From the NCBI GenBank assembly GCA_003693705.1, contig RBZT01000312.1, forward strand, positions 208,095 through 272,094: 64,000 bases of DNA. Reading direction: 5' to 3'. The DNA comes from Polymyxa betae (Eukaryota; Endomyxa; Phytomyxea; Plasmodiophorida; Plasmodiophoridae). The notes under the pieces are model-generated. The model had not been told where the DNA came from. It ran no database searches and worked only from the letters and a program-made list of their open reading frames with translations. Below, piece after piece: positions 23,489 through 33,952 of this stretch. The position numbers and the translations under genes are program-made. Position 1 is the stretch's first letter. Every line of letters begins with the position of its first letter.

Positions 23489-24386
23489 ATGGACATTGAT
23501 GGCTGGGCGGCTTTAGCTTCATATCAATCGCAGCTTTCAGGCCCTCTCTCCCTCACGTCGTTCGATCTGGTCACACCTGGCATCACCTGTAATCTGGTTG
23601 CCATTGTCCAGCATGTCGAACAAGATCCCGAGCGCACCAGCCTGGTCATCACCGATTACGGGACCGTCTCGGTTCGTGTAGGTCTCTCCAATCGTCTTGC
23701 AATCGCCATCTGACCAGCTTTAGCTAACTCTCTGGAGAAACTGCTCTCAATTGGTGCAATCGACTCGTCCTGGAGCCGTCATATTGGTGACCGATGTTCA
23801 CATAACAGAGTATAACAACCGCCTTCAAGCATCTATGACCGCCCTATCCAGGCTATTCCATCTTCAAGCTCCAGTTTTGCCTTCGTCTCTAATCGGGACT
23901 CGTGTTAGTGAACTACTCGATATCTCGAACAAGCTCTTCCCACGACCACGACCAACAAACGTTGTCGGCGATAGTCTTGATCGGCAGCGATTGTTCGACT
24001 CCATGGACGAAGCTCTGATAGCGATGGAGTCGGGTGTTTACATCGGCCCGGCTAGAATCCGCATTCGCCTTCCTCTTCAATCGATTTCCGAGACCGCTGC
24101 GAATGTTGTTCGCCGAACCGCAGCGTCGTATGAATATCGAGAACTGCCGATCATCATTGACGATCATATCCAAGGTGTCGCAGCAGCCGAGGTCGTCCGG
24201 AAACTTTGTGCCGATCTGCCCCCATCCTCGATCCTGACCAAACGTCGAGACACGGTTTTCCAACTGCTTTGTTGCTTGAATGCTCCAGGTAATTCCCCAT
24301 TCTACTGCAGAATCGTCTCGCAAGTGACGTTGCAACAAAACGGAGTCAGAATGCGAACCTTCACGATTGTCTCCATCAGCTGGTGA
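23489..24386 (+). CDS. OB-fold nucleic-acid-binding protein (RPA1/MEIOB-like?)
   Basis: Exon 1 is 23489-23677. A 46 nt intron follows (23678-23723) and exon 2 begins at 23724 and stays open to the TGA at 24384-24386, so about 284 residues. A possible further splice near 24289 was not resolved. Residues about 30-105 have the five-strand rhythm of an OB fold (CNLVAIVQHVEQ; TSLVITDYGTVSVRLTLW; PGAVILVTDVHITEY). The strand order followed by ARTDYG-like and LTLW elements resembles the single-strand-DNA binding folds of RPA1, MEIOB or HROB. The C-terminal part is helical. It lies tail-to-tail with the TEN1-like gene. Function is inferred from the fold only. Confidence 0.45.
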
Positions 24387-24590
24387 CATCGCTGCGTCTT
24401 TATTATTCGCTCAACAAGCAATAATTAACGCTGCGAACGTTTCGTTTGAATCGACGCTGCAATGTCGGCGACATTCCGGCGGTTCATCGTGATTCACGTA
24501 GATAAGCTCGTCTTGTAATTAATGCCTGCTGATAAAGACCTTCATGTAAACCATGAAGTCGAAATGCAATTCTCGCTCGTAACACTTTGT

Positions 24591-24899
24591 TCAACGGTTT
24601 CTCCTAACAAAACGATCAACAGTAAGATCGAAATCAGTTCTCAAACCTACTCGGTCCTGTTCAATTTCTCCAATGAATCCGAACAGATCTTTAAGAGGAT
24701 GACGGCAGACCATAATATCGGTTGCAACCTGAATCTGGACGCCATTCATCTCGACCAAAGCCAGACACCGCTCTGCGTCGAATGAGACGACATTGGCTAC
24801 GATTCGAACCGATTGCCCAAGAGGCAGATCGCCTATTTCTTCCAACAGCACGACCGAGGCTGGCTGGACCGAGCATTGCGACGCCGTTAGCGCCACCAT
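24591..24899 (-). CDS. TEN1: TEN1-like subunit of the CST telomere-capping complex
   Basis: Single-exon frame of 102 residues from an ATG. It is a small OB fold whose strand pattern fits TEN1: LLEEIGDLPLGQSVRIVANV, then VSFDAERCLALVEMNGVQI (matching the family pattern of a Tyr/Phe-Asp-x-Glu segment before a short strand), then a loop and LFGFIGEIEQD, which corresponds to the FIGEL strand of plant and animal TEN1. TEN1 binds STN1 and, with CTC1, limits telomerase and helps fill in the C-strand. The protein is about 20 residues shorter than human TEN1. Sequence similarity in this family is low, so RPA14 or another small OB fold is possible. The telomere-repeat-like motif directly upstream is independent circumstantial support. 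Confidence 0.6.
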   Translation of the reverse strand: MVALTASQCSVQPASVVLLEEIGDLPLGQSVRIVANVVSFDAERCLALVEMNGVQIQVATDIMVCRHPLKDLFGFIGEIEQDRVGLRTDFDLTVDRFVRRNR

Positions 24900-24914
24900 T
24901 GGAGTGCGAAAGAC

Positions 24915-24930
24915 AAACCCTAAACCCTAA
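24915..24930 (-). promoter_or_regulatory. Telomere-repeat-like motif (telo-box) upstream of TEN1-like gene
   Basis: The plus strand reads aaaccctaaaccctaa, which on the minus strand is two tandem copies of the TTTAGGG-type telomere unit. It lies 16-31 nt before the TEN1-like ATG, inside the 103 bp between that ATG and the MPP10 stop. In land plants the same AAACCCTA element is a known promoter motif of ribosomal and cell-cycle genes. Whether it acts here as promoter element or is a relic interstitial repeat cannot be told. Confidence 0.55.
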
Positions 24931-25002
24931 CTTGTAGCGATTCGATTCATTGAAGCGGATCCGAGAAAAGAGACATCGCCAACACTATGACAATCATGAA
25001 TT

Positions 25003-26754
25003 TTATAATTTAAACGATAACGAATTCATTGTTGTTGTCGGTTTTAACGACGCTGGTTTCTCCTTTCCTCTTTGCGCTTCTGCATCTTGAATCTTCTTGA
25101 AGAAATCTCCAGATCGTGTATATTGGGTCGTATCTTTGCCATCGGCGCCCGACCTGATTGTCGTATTCGTCTTGATCTCTTCCAATGCCGCCTTCTTGTC
25201 GCGTTTCGCCTTGAATCTGGCGTCGTATTTAGCCCGGACGTCATCGTCGGCGTTCTTCTGCTGGCGCTCCTTCTTGTTCTTCTCCTTCTTCGATCGTCTT
25301 CGCGCCTTCTTCTCGTCTCTGGATAGTTCTGTATCGGCGACCGGCTCGTGCTTGTTCGGTTTGTAGACCTCCTCGGGCGCCATCGCCTGCGCTGAGCTGA
25401 CCGCCATGGGAATGGCTTCCTCCATGGCGATGGCCGGCACGTTCTTTCGCACGACGACCTCGTCTCGGGCCGGTTTCGGCGTGAAATGGAAATTCGACAA
25501 CGCATCGAGTTTGTAGCAGAGCGATGCGAATAGCGATGCGATCCCTTTATGCTCTTTCGAGAGCTCCTCTTCAGCTTCAGCAACGCCGGCCGCCTTCTCA
25601 ACATATTCCTTCTCATAGAGTTCAGCGAGACCGATCTCGCTCTTATCGGTCTCCAGCTCAGAACGCGCTCGGAACGGTTTCTCAACCGGCTCGGCTTTCC
25701 TCTCGACATCGTCATACGCCCGGTCCTTGATCCGTTGACGAATCAGATCTTCGAGATCGTTGGTGACCTCCTGCGTGATCAAACTCGGCCGTTTATCGGC
25801 CATCTCAAAGTCGAGGTTGGCATCGGTCAGCGCATCAGCAGGGCGATCAGCGACCTTGGCTTCACCCATCAGCTCCCAAGGGCGTCCATTCAGATTCCGC
25901 TCTTCAAGCTGTTCGATTTCTTTCTTTAATCTCAGCTGCCGTTTCTTGAATTCGGACAGGCCCGCAAACTCGTCGTCGGAGGCGTCGGGCGCCGATTTCG
26001 ACGACTTGTTGTCGTCGGCGAACATATCGTTGTACTGGGCGTCGGCGGCGCCATCGATATCGTGAAGAAGGTCGACCGGTTCTTCCTCGTTCTCGTCGTC
26101 GTCATCGGAGCCTTCCTCTTCTTCTTCAGCCTCATCATCCATCTCCATTTGATCAGCGAATCCCTCCATATCGTCCATATCGAAGAAGTCATCGTCAAGG
26201 TCGCTGCGAGAGCGCTTTTTCAACGCCGATTCCGTCGAGCCTTTATCGGATTCGTCGTCGTCTTCGTCAAGGTCGACCTCTTCATCGCCTTCGTCGGACT
26301 GCTCTTCGTCGTTGTCTTCGGATGGCGCTTCGTCATCATCGTCGGACGAACGCACATCTTCGTTCTCATCTTCGATCCGTTCCGAATGTTCATCTGATGA
26401 CAGATCGGTGTCGTGCTGTTCCTCTTGAGCCATATCACCAGCTTGGATCTGGGCGCGTTCGGCTGCAGCCAGATAATCAGCGAGACATTGCTGGACGCGA
26501 TCCAGCAGCGGTTCTGTGCGAAGTTCGAGTTCCTCCCAGATCTGCTCGGCATCGAGGCCATCGACCATCAGCTCGGGTAGTGGACCGTATTCATCGAGGT
26601 CGTCGGCGTGATCGTACGCGACCTTGATCAAATCGCGAAGTTCCGTTTGTAGGTTCGGATCTGGGGCGACGAATTTCTCAGGGGCGTTGATTATTTTTTC
26701 CAGCCGCTCGAATGCATCCTCGTGCCAGGATGCCAACTCGGCAGCGACTCCCAT
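25003..26754 (-). CDS. MPP10: U3 small nucleolar ribonucleoprotein MPP10
   Basis: Single exon, 583 residues. MPP10 is a component of the small-subunit processome and brings IMP3 and IMP4 to U3 snoRNP for 18S rRNA processing in the nucleolus. Evidence: the N-terminal segment with QIWEELELRTEPLL matches the family's IWxQLEL element. Long acidic stretches of Asp/Glu/Ser occupy residues about 110-270, followed by FKKRQLRLKKEIEQLEERNL and the family motif MGEAKVADRPADALL-like (KPWxLxGE type). The C-terminal domain contains SNFHFTPKP, diagnostic for MPP10, then Lys/Arg-rich blocks. Length is normal. No intron is needed, unlike most neighbours. Codon use is richer in G and C than nearby genes. Confidence 0.95.
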   Translation of the reverse strand: MGVAAELASWHEDAFERLEKIINAPEKFVAPDPNLQTELRDLIKVAYDHADDLDEYGPLPELMVDGLDAEQIWEELELRTEPLLDRVQQCLADYLAAAERAQIQAGDMAQEEQHDTDLSSDEHSERIEDENEDVRSSDDDDEAPSEDNDEEQSDEGDEEVDLDEDDDESDKGSTESALKKRSRSDLDDDFFDMDDMEGFADQMEMDDEAEEEEEGSDDDDENEEEPVDLLHDIDGAADAQYNDMFADDNKSSKSAPDASDDEFAGLSEFKKRQLRLKKEIEQLEERNLNGRPWELMGEAKVADRPADALTDANLDFEMADKRPSLITQEVTNDLEDLIRQRIKDRAYDDVERKAEPVEKPFRARSELETDKSEIGLAELYEKEYVEKAAGVAEAEEELSKEHKGIASLFASLCYKLDALSNFHFTPKPARDEVVVRKNVPAIAMEEAIPMAVSSAQAMAPEEVYKPNKHEPVADTELSRDEKKARRRSKKEKNKKERQQKNADDDVRAKYDARFKAKRDKKAALEEIKTNTTIRSGADGKDTTQYTRSGDFFKKIQDAEAQRGKEKPASLKPTTTMNSLSFKL

Positions 26755-27038
26755 TTTTTGTGGAAATTCAACCGATGATCAGGAATCCTGGATCAGATTT
26801 CAAGCGCAGTCCGCTGCGGGCTTTTCTCGAAACCTTTTCAAAAATCTTTTGATTTTTTTTTCAATCCGTTTTCGACTTATGGTGAGCAAATGTCCAGATT
26901 TCCTGAATCAGTGGAACACCCAGCTGGAGTTTTAAGTGATTATTTCTTTGGAACATGTTTGCAAACCGTTCTATGTTTATTTCTGTTCTTAACTCTCTGG
27001 GTCGAAGATGGTACATTCGTTGTTAATCAACACAGTCG

Positions 27039-28619
27039 ATGCAGCTCGACGATCTGAATGGAGAGGATCGCGTTGATATCGACGAACAGCATGAGACGTT
27101 CTTCGATTGGCAACCTAAAGACAGCGGCGGGCAGAAATTCACCTCTCTCCCTGCAGCATCTGTCGAAACTGTTGTCACGAATGAAAGGCAGAACAGGTTT
27201 TGTATCTTTATTTCAAACGTGTCTCGATTCTGATGGATGCTCAAGGCGACAGATTCGTCAGGAATTTCGCTCATGGTCGCTGTTCCGATTCTGGGTCTGG
27301 ATGCTCGTCGAATCACCAATTTTCAACGGCTTTATTCTGCTGATTATATTCAGCAATGTGGCCGCCATTATCTTGCAGATTAACAAAGTCCTCATCTTTC
27401 AATACGGTACCAACATGATGATGTTATAAACGGCGTTGATCTCCTCATCAGGATGGTATTTCTCGGTTCTGGACAACATCTTCCTTGGCATCTACCAGGC
27501 TGAATTACTGATGCGAATCTTCGTCTGGCGTTGGCGGTTCTTCTCAGACGGATGGAATCTATTCGGTTGGAGAAAGAGACCACTTCCTATCGTCAATTAC
27601 TGACCGATGCCGCAGATCTGGTGGTTGTCGGGTTCTCGGTAATGGAGGTGTTCGCTTTGCTGTTCTTGGGCCAGATGTCCTTCATCAACCCAAAGATCCT
27701 TCGATTGCTGCGTTTGATTCGTACGATGAAGGGCATTCGAGCATTGCGAATTCTTCGAACAATCACCTTCGTGAATAGCCTGCAGGTGATTGCTGCCACC
27801 TTGCTACGATCTCTGCCTGCGATGGGCAGCATTTTCGCTTTAGTCGCCTTAGTCATATGTATTGTGGTTTCAAACAGGCTATTTACAAATCTGACCATGG
27901 TACAGATGTATTCGCTATTATTGGCGTCAATCTCTATAAAGAAACTTTACCAGAAAGGTTCGGGTCGATATTCCTTGCAAGCTTCACGATGTTTCAGTTA
28001 ATGACACTCGATGACTGGTAATAACAGAAAGAACAAAAAAGCGATCAGCTGTTAAGGTTCTCCAGGTTCTTTATCTACCACGATGGCAGATCTAATAGTC
28101 CATTCCTATTTCTCTACCTAGCGACAGCCATCATCATCGGGACGTTCATTCTCGTCAACCTGCTCACGGCTGTCATCGTGAACAACCTCGAACACTCCAA
28201 CGACGCTTTGGCGAAAGAGCGCCAAATGGCCCAGACCCTGACGAGAAAGCGACTTGAACTTCAGCATGCCAAGAACCGTCTGAATCAGATTAAGGTTTAT
28301 GAGACCCTCCTCTACATGTCACGTAATCACACATCTCTATAGCCTAGTAACATTACTGCATCGGCGCCCTCGCCAGCAACTATTCATATGAAGAACCCCA
28401 ACAATCGCCCCGAATCCCTAAGAAGACAGAAACTGATTTCGATGGCGATCATGCTACAGGTCAAGGCTTGTGCAATGGGGTTCTGAGGGGGACTAATGCT
28501 GTTGTTAGGGGGCTCTTGAAAGTCAAGTCAGCCAGTTTCAAACTCTGGAAAAGGTGCATGATGACCTCTGCTCTTCGCTACACAAATTTGTAGAAGAACC
28601 CCAAAACAATTCGTTATGA
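27039..28619 (+). CDS. CatSper-type single-domain voltage-gated cation channel
   Basis: Exons 27039-27196, 27246-27406, 27452-27565, 27616-27858, 27906-28017, 28057-28294, 28343-28459 and 28509-28619 give 417 residues with all phases closed. One six-helix domain is present: S1 FILLIIFSNVAAIIL, S2/S3 with VLDNIFLGIYQAELLMRIF, S4 with basic residues every third position (RLLRLIRTMKGIRALRILR), S5 VALVIYVFAIIGVNLY, pore FTMFQLMTLDDW, and S6 IIIGTFILVNLLTAVIVNNLE. The T-x-D-D-W pore and the long post-S6 coiled coil fit CatSper alpha subunits, calcium channels of flagella. A bacterial-type or other one-domain NaV/CaV-like channel is the alternative. Its location among flagellar genes fits. Confidence 0.82.
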
Positions 28620-28710
28620 TTTAGTGAATTCCGTAATGGTCACGTCGATAGAATAGAAACATGTAGAAAAATGATTAAGGAATTGCTAAGATCAAATCTA
28701 TACTTTCTCT

Positions 28711-31517
28711 CTAATAATGACATTTCAAAGCACCGATTGCCGGAATTGAACCGGACTGCAAATCATCCAGGGTTTTCATGACGAATTTGGCGATGCGATC
28801 AGGCGTAAATCCAAGCTCTTTGTAAATCACCTGTTCACCATGTCAATACTCGTGCTTGTGAAACACGAACAGGCTACCTCAGCAGGTGCAGATGCTCCCC
28901 ATTCTGGAACAGCAACAGAGAAGTGAGCATGGCTTGACCATCCGAAATCGCCTTGAGCTTCAACAGAGAACACAGGAACTCCTACTGGAAGGACCTATTA
29001 TAAAGGGTTAACATGAAAGATATGCATTCGAAAGCATTTGACCTGTCGACGGTATTCTTTCGATTGTTTACCAAAAAGTTCCAAACACGGAGCCGATACC
29101 ACCGTTGTTGGGATGTTCTCGTGGTTGAGCTTCAAAGCCGCTTTTAGAGCAATGTTCACTTCAGTTCCGGTAGCAATCAGGCACACTGCAGGCGGAACAT
29201 CTGCATATGGAGGCAATGAGCGACAGGATAGAATTGCAGAGAATTATCTGACTGTTTTGCGTCGAGACTATCGTATAAGCTCCGAGCTTCACTTTTTCGG
29301 CGGAAGTATTGCCTAAATCAGTCGGCACATTCTGTCGAGAGAGTGCAATGACAGTGGGCCCGTTGACCGATTCAATAGCTGTAGAATACGCCCCGTTGAC
29401 CTGATAATGTTAACAATAGGATTCAAAGTGAACCTTGTTGATACTTCATTTTGATCAGCAGGACGCATCACAAGAAGATGTGGTGTAGCTCGAAGCAGAG
29501 CTAGAACCTCAACAGGTTGATGAGTTGGGCCATCTTCTCCCAAACCGATAGAGTCGTGTGTCATAACGAATATATGACGAATTCGGCTCAAAGCAGCAAT
29601 GCGAACAGCCTGGTATTAATTACAAGTATGCAATGTACGAGGATGAGAACGCACAGGAAATCCATAAGTAATAAAGTTCAAGAAGGTAGCAGTAAAGGGG
29701 ATCAGCCCGCCAAAAAGCGATATGCCGTTTCCGATTGCAAACATTGCATGCTCACGGACACCAAATCTGAAACAACAAGGTTAAAAAGCAGAATAACGAA
29801 AACAAGGCCAATACCTAATATAGCGACCGTCGGGTGTTTTAGGAGAAAAATCATAGGAGCAATTTAGATCAGTCAGTGTTGAAGGAGTTAAATCGGCCGC
29901 TCCTCCAACCAGTTCCGGTAAGACTTTTGCAAGAGCATTGAGAGTCTGATTTCGAGTTAAATGCATGAATGGTTTGTAATAGTACACCGTACAGCATGCG
30001 ACATTCTCCGAGTAGCCAGCTCAGCGGAAGAAGCCTTCTGAGGTAGCCCACAGTTCCTAATAGCATTGAGCGAGTGACAGCAGACAGAATGATGGAATTT
30101 TACCATCCACGAGGCAGCTCCTCTGCGAACGTCCGGGTGAATTGAGCATGAAGCTGAGAATGTTTCACTTTGTACTAAGCAATGTTTAGGTCGAGACGGC
30201 AAAGTGGACAACATGAAACTCACCTCCTGGACTAATCGCTTCCAGTCTTCATAGAGAGCAGTGTTACGATCGACAACGGTTTTGTAAAACTTCTTGACAT
30301 TGTCGGGAACTATAAACGATTGTGCAGGATCAAATCCGACAGCGGATTTCATTTCAGCAAGAACTTCCGCACCTAGCGGCGCTCCATGCACACCTACGCT
30401 CTTAGTATTCACCACGATGAACCGTTACTAGAAGCTAACCATGCGTTCCTGCCTTCTTGGAAGTGTACCCAATGGTTGTTTTCAAGGAAATTAAAGTAGG
30501 CCGGTCAGTGACTGATTGAGCTTCCTGCATGAACCGTTGAGCCAGCAAAATGCAACGAAATGCATCTTACTTTGATAGCAGCTTCAATAGCCTGATAGTC
30601 GGAGTCGCCGTCGTCAACAGTAATCGTATGCCAGCCATAAGCCTCAAAACGTTTGGGTACGTCCTCAGTGAATGAAAGCGAAGTATCTCCGTCAATTGTG
30701 ATCTATTCGAGTTTAGGACACACTAGTAAGAGTAAAGGCACCGAATACAGACCTTATTATCATCATAGATGACGATCAATCGCCCAAGCTTGTTGTGCCC
30801 AGCTAAGGAGCATGCTTCACTGCTGACGCCCTCTTGTAGGTCACCATCACCGCAGAAGACATAGGTATAGTTATCCAAAATTGGGAAATCTGGTTGGTTA
30901 TATAATGCAGCTTGGTGAACCTGTGCCATTGCCATACCAACTGTATCATCGCTTAGAACAGGGAAATTCAGAGCATGCTCGTGATACCAGCGGTTGAAAT
31001 GCCTTGTCCTAAGGGGCCTGTCGTGGCTTCAACTCCATGTGTATGACGAAATTCAGGATGTCCTGGTGTCACACTACCCCACTGACGAAACGACTAAAAC
31101 AAATTCGTAAATCGAACTGTGCTGATAGTGATGACACAATAAGACCTTGAGATCATCCATCGTAATGTTAAAGTCTAACAAGTGCAGCATTGTATAAAGC
31201 AAAGCGCAGCCTGAGCCATGATTAACGATAGTTTTCGATCAACAGCACCTCAGACCGTGCCCATTAGAAAGAACGAAACGGTCCCGGCCAGGCCATTTCG
31301 AGTCGGTTGGCGTCACACGAAGAAATTTGGTAAAGAGGATATGAGCTGCAGGCGCCATTCCAAGCGGCATGCCTAGATTCCAGGATCAGTTAAGTACGAA
31401 AGCTGGCAGCATATTACAAGCTGTACCTGGATGGCCGGAATTGGCCTTCTGAACCATGTCAGCCGACAAGCACCGGATGGTAGCAAGGGCGACGTGGGTG
31501 ATATCGTCGGTAATCAT
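28711..31517 (-). CDS. TKT: Transketolase
   Basis: Multi-exon gene running from the ATG at 31515-31517 to the TAG at 28711-28713. It transfers two-carbon units between sugar phosphates in the pentose phosphate pathway (or Calvin cycle), using thiamine diphosphate and Mg. Visible blocks in order: NSGHPG and [12 protein letters not shown] near the start, [10 protein letters not shown], then [19 protein letters not shown] (the thiamine-diphosphate/Mg motif GDG...N with DNK following), [10 protein letters not shown] (active-site loop), the pyrimidine-domain aromatic segments, and a C-terminal domain ending [19 protein letters not shown]. Introns are short, about 45-55 nt, and I did not fix every border. 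No plastid or mitochondrial presequence is apparent, so a cytosolic enzyme is likely. Confidence 0.95.
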
Positions 31518-31864
31518 AGTTAGACGTTTAACGACCGCACGTTGCTGTATCAAATATATTTGGACGGAGATAGGTTTGACCGAACGATGAAGCAGTGAAC
31601 CGAATAGATAAATAATGTCGCAATGCAGATGCAGAGCGCACTAAGTCGGTATCCTCCAATCCCGATCTAGATACACCAACAGTGCTTTGTTAGTCGACTC
31701 CAAGTCCTGATTTTCTTTCCAGAACTGATGCATGGCTATTCTAGAACGATCCTTTGCTTGGATCTACACTTCGGATGTGCCTGGTTTTTACTCAAAAGTG
31801 TTTTGAGAATTAAGAGCTGCATTGTACACAGAATGTTTGATATAAATTTATTTTGATGGGAAGA
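31518..31864. other. Spacer between two minus-strand genes
   Basis: Downstream of the CAP-domain gene and upstream of transketolase. On the minus strand an AATAAA (plus-strand TTTATT, 31847-31852) lies 13 nt past the CAP-gene stop. The remainder should contain the transketolase promoter. No open frame of note. Confidence 0.45.
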
Positions 31865-33952
31865 TTAGTTTAGGATAATTGATCGTCGGTTCATGAGGTT
31901 TGCTCTATCCCAAACGTTCGCAGCTTCAGGAGCAAATTTTACTTGTTGTAATTGGTTTGCAGTACCTGTACAAGTCAATTATAAACCAGTCCGGAGTAAA
32001 AATCTGGTAAAATTACCATCGGTAGAGTTGCAATCAGGCAGACCGATATTGACGAATTTTGGAGCAGCGCTGAGCAAGTATGTTTTTTGAGGTTTAGGAG
32101 TTTCGCATTCAGAAGAGTTCAGCCTTTTCCCAAGTCAGAATAGATTAGACTCAAAAAAGCCATTACCCGGTAGGAGCTGGACGTAACATACTGGCAGCAC
32201 CAGAGCCAACCGGACCAGCCGAACTAGGAGCTGATGTCAGTGGAGCAGTTGATGGCGCGATCGGAGCGACAAATGCTGAGGTAGGCGCTGGGGTGATCGA
32301 CGCAGCTGAAGTTGGCGCTGGAGTAGCCGGAGCCGTTGAAGTTGGCGCTGGTGTGATTGGTGCAACAGATGCTGAGGTAGGCGCTGGAGTGACCGGAGCA
32401 GCTGAAGTTGGCGCTGGANNNNNNNNNNNNNNNNNNNNNNNNNNNNNNNNNNNNNNNNNNNNNNNNNNNNNNNNNNNNNNNNNNNNNNNNNNNNNNNNNN
32501 NNNNNNNNGCGCTGGAGTGACCGGAGCAGCTGAAGTTGGCGCTGTAGTGATTGGTGCCGCAGATACCGATGTAGGAGCCGGTGTAATCGGAGCCACAGAT
32601 GCTGATGTAGGAGCTGGTGTTATGGGAATAGATGAAGATGGCGCTGGAGTGATTGGTGCAACAGATGCTGAGGTAGGCGCTGGAGAGACCGGAGCACTTG
32701 ACGTAGGTGCTGACGGATCACTGCACTCTATTGCAGGAACCGGTGTTTGTGGAGCTACAGACGTTGTTGAAGGAGCAGGTGTAATGGGAGCTGCCGATGC
32801 CGATGTAGGGGCCGGCGTAATCGGAGCCACAGATGCCGATGTAGGAGCTGGTGTGATTGGGGCTGCAGATGCCGATGTCGGAGCAGGTGTAATTGGAGCC
32901 ACAGATGCCGATGTAGGGGCCGGCGTAATCGGGGCCACAGATGCCGATGTAGGAGCAGGTGTAATCGGAGCCACAGATGCCGATGTAGGGGCCGGCGTAA
33001 TCGGGGCCACAGATGCCGATGTAGGGGCAGGTGTAATCGGAGCCACAGATCCCGATGTAGGTGCCGGCGTAGGATCGTTGCATTCTGAAGTCGGAGCAGG
33101 TGTTTGTGGTACAGCATAAGTTGATGTAGGTGCTGGTGTAATCGGAGCTGTGGATGCTGATGTAGGAACCGGTGTACTCGGAGCCATAGAAGTCGCCGGT
33201 GTTTGTGTTGCAGCAAATGTTGATGTAGGGGCCGGGGTCATAGGAGCTACAGACGTCGATGTTTGGGGTGCAGGTTCGGATGTAATTATTGGAGTAGTGG
33301 TTGGCTGGCTGGTAGCAGCTGCAACAGAAACAGAAGTTGGCGAAGGGGTTGAGCTCCTTAGCTTCGAATGAAGATATTTTTGATGATCATACCCATAAGA
33401 TGTTGACTTCTTGTAATGTTTGCTGAGTGGCGACGGGGAAGACGAGCTTTGACACAGCTCATAGGGACGGTTGTAGAATGGGCAAACAGCATCATACATG
33501 CAAACAATCATAGACTCATTAGTGCTGCCGCTGATGCAATCATTTTGAGCACATCCGAAATAAGTCATATTCTGAAATGCCATTTGCTTGTAATTATTGC
33601 ACTGGTAACCGTCGATACATGTGTTTAGATTAAGATTGTAGAAACGGTTTTCATCAAACCAGGTATGCACTGCTTTGTCGGCTGTCATATTCTGTCCAAA
33701 AGCGATATTTACGCCAGGAGTCATGTTCGAATTGTCTTTTTGACATTTCATAGCAAACGACAAAGCTTTGAGAGCCAGTGCATTATCCCAAGAGAGCGAG
33801 CTTAAGGGTGAGCAAGGGATTGGGTTAACGTTGGAACGGAGAGCATTATGCGATGATATGATGTCCTCTATATCCGCCGATTTCAAGTTGGCCAGTGAAC
33901 CCACAGCCAATAGTATCGATGAGATTACGAAAGTTTTGGTGATAGCCAGCAT
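31865..33952 (-). CDS. Secreted CAP/SCP-domain protein with mucin-like repeat stalk
   Basis: Starts with a signal peptide (hydrophobic FVISSILLAVGSLA after MLAITKT). Residues about 30-165 form a CAP (CRISP/PR-1) domain: HNALRSNVNPIP, LSWDNALALKALSFA, a His-Thr-Trp-Phe-Asp-Glu element, and a Cys-rich end (YFGCAQNDC, MIVCMYDAVCPF). A long Ser/Thr/Pro/Ala stalk follows with a 12-residue repeat SVAPITPAPTSA, likely heavily O-glycosylated. The sequence is interrupted by 90 N at 32419-32508, after which the apparent frame shifts. In the alternative frame the same repeat continues. Downstream, a 43 nt intron (32124-32166) and a 51 nt intron lead to a C-terminal segment containing CETPKPQKTYLL and ending at the TAA 31865-31867. 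CAP proteins are extracellular and their activity here is unknown. Confidence 0.8.
32240..33250 (-). repeat. 36 bp tandem repeat encoding a Pro/Thr/Ser/Ala stalk
   Basis: Imperfect tandem units of 36 bp (12 codons, consensus SVAPITPAPTSA on the minus strand) run through this interval, with near-identical copies clustered at about 32780-33060 and more diverged copies outside. Such arrays vary in copy number between alleles and strains. Confidence 0.9.
32419..32508. other. Assembly gap (90 N)
   Basis: A run of 90 unknown bases inside the tandem array. The reading frame of the repeat before and after the gap does not agree if 90 is taken literally, so the gap length is probably a placeholder caused by collapsed repeat copies. 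Confidence 0.95.

Noticed and set aside
25044-26561. Long Arg/Ser-rich and Thr/Met-rich frames overlapping MPP10
   Set aside because: They are shadow frames of the MPP10 exon, created by its GAT/GAA-rich acidic tracts.
32237-32418. A Gln/Arg/Leu-rich C-terminus of the CAP protein after the N gap
   Set aside because: This is a frame artefact of the arbitrary 90 N gap. In the next frame the PAPTSA repeat continues.
32517-33371. Plus-strand Val-Gly-Ala-rich repeat proteins opposite the mucin stalk
   Set aside because: They are antisense readings of the tandem repeat; the minus-strand frame carries the signal peptide and CAP domain.
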